In this document: in pieces, positions 40,797 through 43,368 of the stretch
How the letters are laid out: the number at the start of each line of letters is the position of its first letter
Numbering within the stretch: position 1 is the first letter of the stretch
Assembly (NCBI GenBank): GCA_012517115.1
Contig: JAAYVP010000313.1
Coordinates: 1-43,368 of the forward strand
Length of the DNA: 43,368 nucleotides
Direction of reading: 5' to 3'
Origin: Brooklawnia sp.
GTDB taxonomy: Bacteria > Actinomycetota > Actinomycetes > Propionibacteriales > Propionibacteriaceae
Translations under genes and position numbers: made by a program
The notes under the pieces: generated by a model
What the model was told of the DNA's origin: nothing
What the model saw: only the letters and a program-made list of their open reading frames with translations
Database searches by the model: none

Positions 40797-41498
40797 ATGC
40801 CCGACCCTGATCAAATCGGCAAGTCAATCATCGCTGCCGCACCGGTGAGCGCCCCCAACACAGCCGGACGCCTGCTTCGGCGGGTCCTGGAGTTCGCGAT
40901 CGATGGCAGCGAGCAGCTGCCGGGCGCCCGGATCGCGGCCGGGCATCAGCTGGTGAAGCAGGGCAGCGCCGAGGGTGCCATCGATAGCCTGATCCGCAAT
41001 CACGCGGCGATGTGCGGGGCACAGGGTTTCGTGACGAACCTCGGCGGTTTCGTGACACTGGTGGTCGGCGCACCCACGAACCTGGCTGGGATCGCACTCC
41101 TCCAGAGCCGCATGGTGGCCGCCATCGCCCACCTGCGCGGCTACGATCTAAACGATTCACGCGTCCGGCATGCGGTATTGACCACGCTGCTAGGCAAGAA
41201 GATCGTCGACGACCTAGTCGAGAGAGGCGAACTGCCCGGCTCGCCTCTGGTGCTGGCCACCGCGCCGGGTCTAGACCGTGAACTTGAGCAGCTGATCGCC
41301 CAGCGCGTCATGACCGCCTTGCTGACCACCGTGGGCGGCAAACAGGCCATCCGCCTGATCGCTCGAGCAATCCCCGTAGTCGGTGGTGGGGTGGGCGCAG
41401 CCACCGATTCCTGGAACACCCTGGCGGTGGGACGCTACGCCCGCGAGCAGTTCATCAGTCGCCGGCGGGCCGATAATACCGCTGCACCCGGGCAGTGA
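40797..41498 (+). CDS. EcsC family protein
   Basis: GFVTNLGGFVTLVVGAPTNLAGIALLQSRMVAAIAHLRGYDLND; RAIPVVGGGVGAATDSWNTLAVGRYAREQF. Confidence 0.75.
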   Translation: MPDPDQIGKSIIAAAPVSAPNTAGRLLRRVLEFAIDGSEQLPGARIAAGHQLVKQGSAEGAIDSLIRNHAAMCGAQGFVTNLGGFVTLVVGAPTNLAGIALLQSRMVAAIAHLRGYDLNDSRVRHAVLTTLLGKKIVDDLVERGELPGSPLVLATAPGLDRELEQLIAQRVMTALLTTVGGKQAIRLIARAIPVVGGGVGAATDSWNTLAVGRYAREQFISRRRADNTAAPGQ

Positions 41499-42615
41499 TC
41501 AGGCACGTCACCTCGTAACTTATCGTCCCCATCAGATCGGCCAGTTCGTCGGTGCCGATGAACTGGTCGCCCTGCCGACCCAGAATCACCACCTCATCAC
41601 CTACCGCAGCCGGCGCCGACCCGTCAGGCGTGACGGGTCCCAGGTCGAGCATCGTCTGATCCATACAGATGCGGCCGACCACCGGGTGGGAGCGCCCGCC
41701 GACCAGCATGCGGCCGCGATTCGAATTCAGCCGGGAGTAACCGTCGGCATAACCCACCGGCACTGTGGCTATCCAGCTGTCCACCGGGGCGGTCCAGGTT
41801 CGTCCGTACCCGACGGTTTGACCGGCCGGGACACGCTTGACGTGGCTCACCCGGGATTTCCAGGCCAGCGCCTGCCGCAGTTCCACCGAACGCGGAGTGG
41901 CGCGGGCGTCCGGGTAATAGCCATAGGCCATGATGCCGGGGCGCACCATCGTCAGCGGGCCCAGATCGTAGCCGAGGATGGCTCCGGAGTTGGCGGCATG
42001 CGCGAACGGCACCGACGGTAACCCGGCTGCGGCCCGGACGTCCTGGATCTGGCCGACGACCGAGACGAACCGGGCGAGTTGCGCGCTGGTGAAATCAGCT
42101 CCGGCAGGGGTGTCGCTGGTCGGTAGGTGGGTGAAGATGCCGTCGAAGCGCAGGGACGCCCGGCCGGCGATCCGCTCGGCCAGTCTGGCCGCGTCCTCGG
42201 GTTCGCAGCCGATCCGGCGCATGCCAGTATCGATCGCGAGGTGGACACCGTGGCGGCGTCCGGCTTCTTCGGCGACTTCGGCCAGCGCGTCAATGGTCTG
42301 CTCGTCGTGGACTGTCAGCGACAAATCGTGAGTGACGGCCGCCTTCAGTTCGTCGTCGAAGGCGGGCGAGAGCCGCAGTATCGGCATCTCAATGCCAGCG
42401 GCGCGCAGTTCGATGCCCTCCGGCGTGGTCGCCACCGCGAACGCGTCGGCGAGGCGTCGGGACGCCAGGTATCGCGCGACTGGGATTGCCCCGTGTCCAT
42501 AGGCGTTGGCTTTGACAGCCACCATGACCTGCGCGCCGGGGGCCAGCGTACGCACCTGTTGCACGTTGTGCTCGATGGCGCCCAGATCGACCTCGACGTG
42601 CGTGGCGTAGAGCAT
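41455..42615 (-). CDS. alr: alanine racemase
   Basis: VMVAVKANAYGHGAIPVARYL PLP-lysine motif; FDGIFTHLPTSD; VGRICMDQTMLDLG. Confidence 0.96.
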   Translation of the reverse strand: MLYATHVEVDLGAIEHNVQQVRTLAPGAQVMVAVKANAYGHGAIPVARYLASRRLADAFAVATTPEGIELRAAGIEMPILRLSPAFDDELKAAVTHDLSLTVHDEQTIDALAEVAEEAGRRHGVHLAIDTGMRRIGCEPEDAARLAERIAGRASLRFDGIFTHLPTSDTPAGADFTSAQLARFVSVVGQIQDVRAAAGLPSVPFAHAANSGAILGYDLGPLTMVRPGIMAYGYYPDARATPRSVELRQALAWKSRVSHVKRVPAGQTVGYGRTWTAPVDSWIATVPVGYADGYSRLNSNRGRMLVGGRSHPVVGRICMDQTMLDLGPVTPDGSAPAAVGDEVVILGRQGDQFIGTDELADLMGTISYEVTCLITARVQRYYRPAGD

Positions 42616-42717
42616 GCGGCCATCCTGCCACCGCGCACCCGGAGCAGCGTGCAGCCACGGTGGATTGAAACGCCCAACAGGGCAGCTCGACCCTTGGCCG
42701 CGTTGAATCCAGGGTGC

Positions 42718-43368
42718 TCAGAACAGCAGTGCCAGCTCCGGGGCGCTCAGGATGGTCGAGATGTCGGCGAGGAACTGGGAACCCTGTTCCCCGTCGATCA
42801 GCTGATGGTCGAAGCTGAGCGCCAGGGTGGTCACCCAACGCGGCTCAATGCGTTCATCGTCCCCGGAACCGACGACCCAAGGCTTGCGTTTGATCGCTCC
42901 CATCGCCAGAATCGCCGATTCGTCCCCGTTGATGATCGGGGTGCCGGTGTCAATGCCGAAGACGCCGACGTTGGTGATGCTGAATGTGCCGCCGGCGTAG
43001 TCGGCAGGTTGCAGCTTGCCATCACGGGCGGTCACCACGAGATCGTTGATCGCGTTGCACAATTCCACCAGGCTGAGCTTGTCCGCCCCCTTGATCACCG
43101 GGACGAGCAGGCCGCGCGGGGTCGCGGCCGCGATGCCCAAGTTCACCTCGTCGTGGTAGACGATCTCGCCCGCGTCGGCGTCCCAGGACGCGTTCAGCTC
43201 GGGGTGGCGGGCCATTGCCAGGCACACGGCCTTGGCGTGGATCAGCAGTGGCGAGACATGCAGGCCAGCGAACTCGCGGCGCGCCTTGAGCACTTCGACC
43301 AGCCGCTTGGACTCGCTGATGTCGATGGTGTTGAACTCCGTGACGTGCACGTGCTTGGCGATCGACTC
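42718..43368 (-). CDS. 2-oxoacid dehydrogenase E2 acyltransferase, C-terminal catalytic domain (5' end beyond window)
   Basis: GTFSITNVGVFGIDTGTPIINGDESAILAMGAIKRKPWVV; LALSFDHQLIDGEQGSQFLADI catalytic His motif. Confidence 0.93.
   Translation of the reverse strand, partial: ESIAKHVHVTEFNTIDISESKRLVEVLKARREFAGLHVSPLLIHAKAVCLAMARHPELNASWDADAGEIVYHDEVNLGIAAATPRGLLVPVIKGADKLSLVELCNAINDLVVTARDGKLQPADYAGGTFSITNVGVFGIDTGTPIINGDESAILAMGAIKRKPWVVGSGDDERIEPRWVTTLALSFDHQLIDGEQGSQFLADISTILSAPELALLF

Overview
High-GC actinobacterial chromosome segment, Propionibacteriaceae-like by gene content and codon use (inference). Most of the window is ordinary core genome. It holds a partial ABC transporter, TorD-like chaperone, Ser/Thr kinase, glutamate dehydrogenase, HerA-like ATPase, FUSC transporter, TadA plus its associated acidic protein, upp, DivIVA-like proteins, menB, aroE, an LCP protein, quinone oxidoreductase, GTP-PEPCK, argG, sirtuin, GPH symporter, beta-CASP hydrolase, serS, diacylglycerol kinase, pheA, Fpg/Nei, aat, gltA, EcsC, alr and a partial 2-oxoacid dehydrogenase E2. 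Four tRNAs are present: Ser-CGA, Arg-ACG, Ser-GCT and Ser-TGA. The clear accessory segment is about 14.26-17.51 kb. It is a compact island at the 3' end of menB carrying Nmad2-like (with an N-terminal zinc ribbon) and Nmad3-like nucleotide-modification-associated genes. A third, unrecognised gene follows, whose coding frame switches -1 exactly at a C_CCG_GGT heptamer, then a decayed DUF3800 fragment. Both island ends carry three shared directly oriented motifs in mirrored order (C-A-B ... B-A-C). One of these is an imperfect 22-bp copy (19/22) of the menB 3' terminus, which looks like attL/attR of an integrase-less element. Other items of note are a 16-bp palindrome ATACCCCATGGGGTAT resembling a CsoR-family operator upstream of a small CxxC membrane ORF, a 28-bp tandem repeat abutting the serS stop codon, and several inverted repeats.
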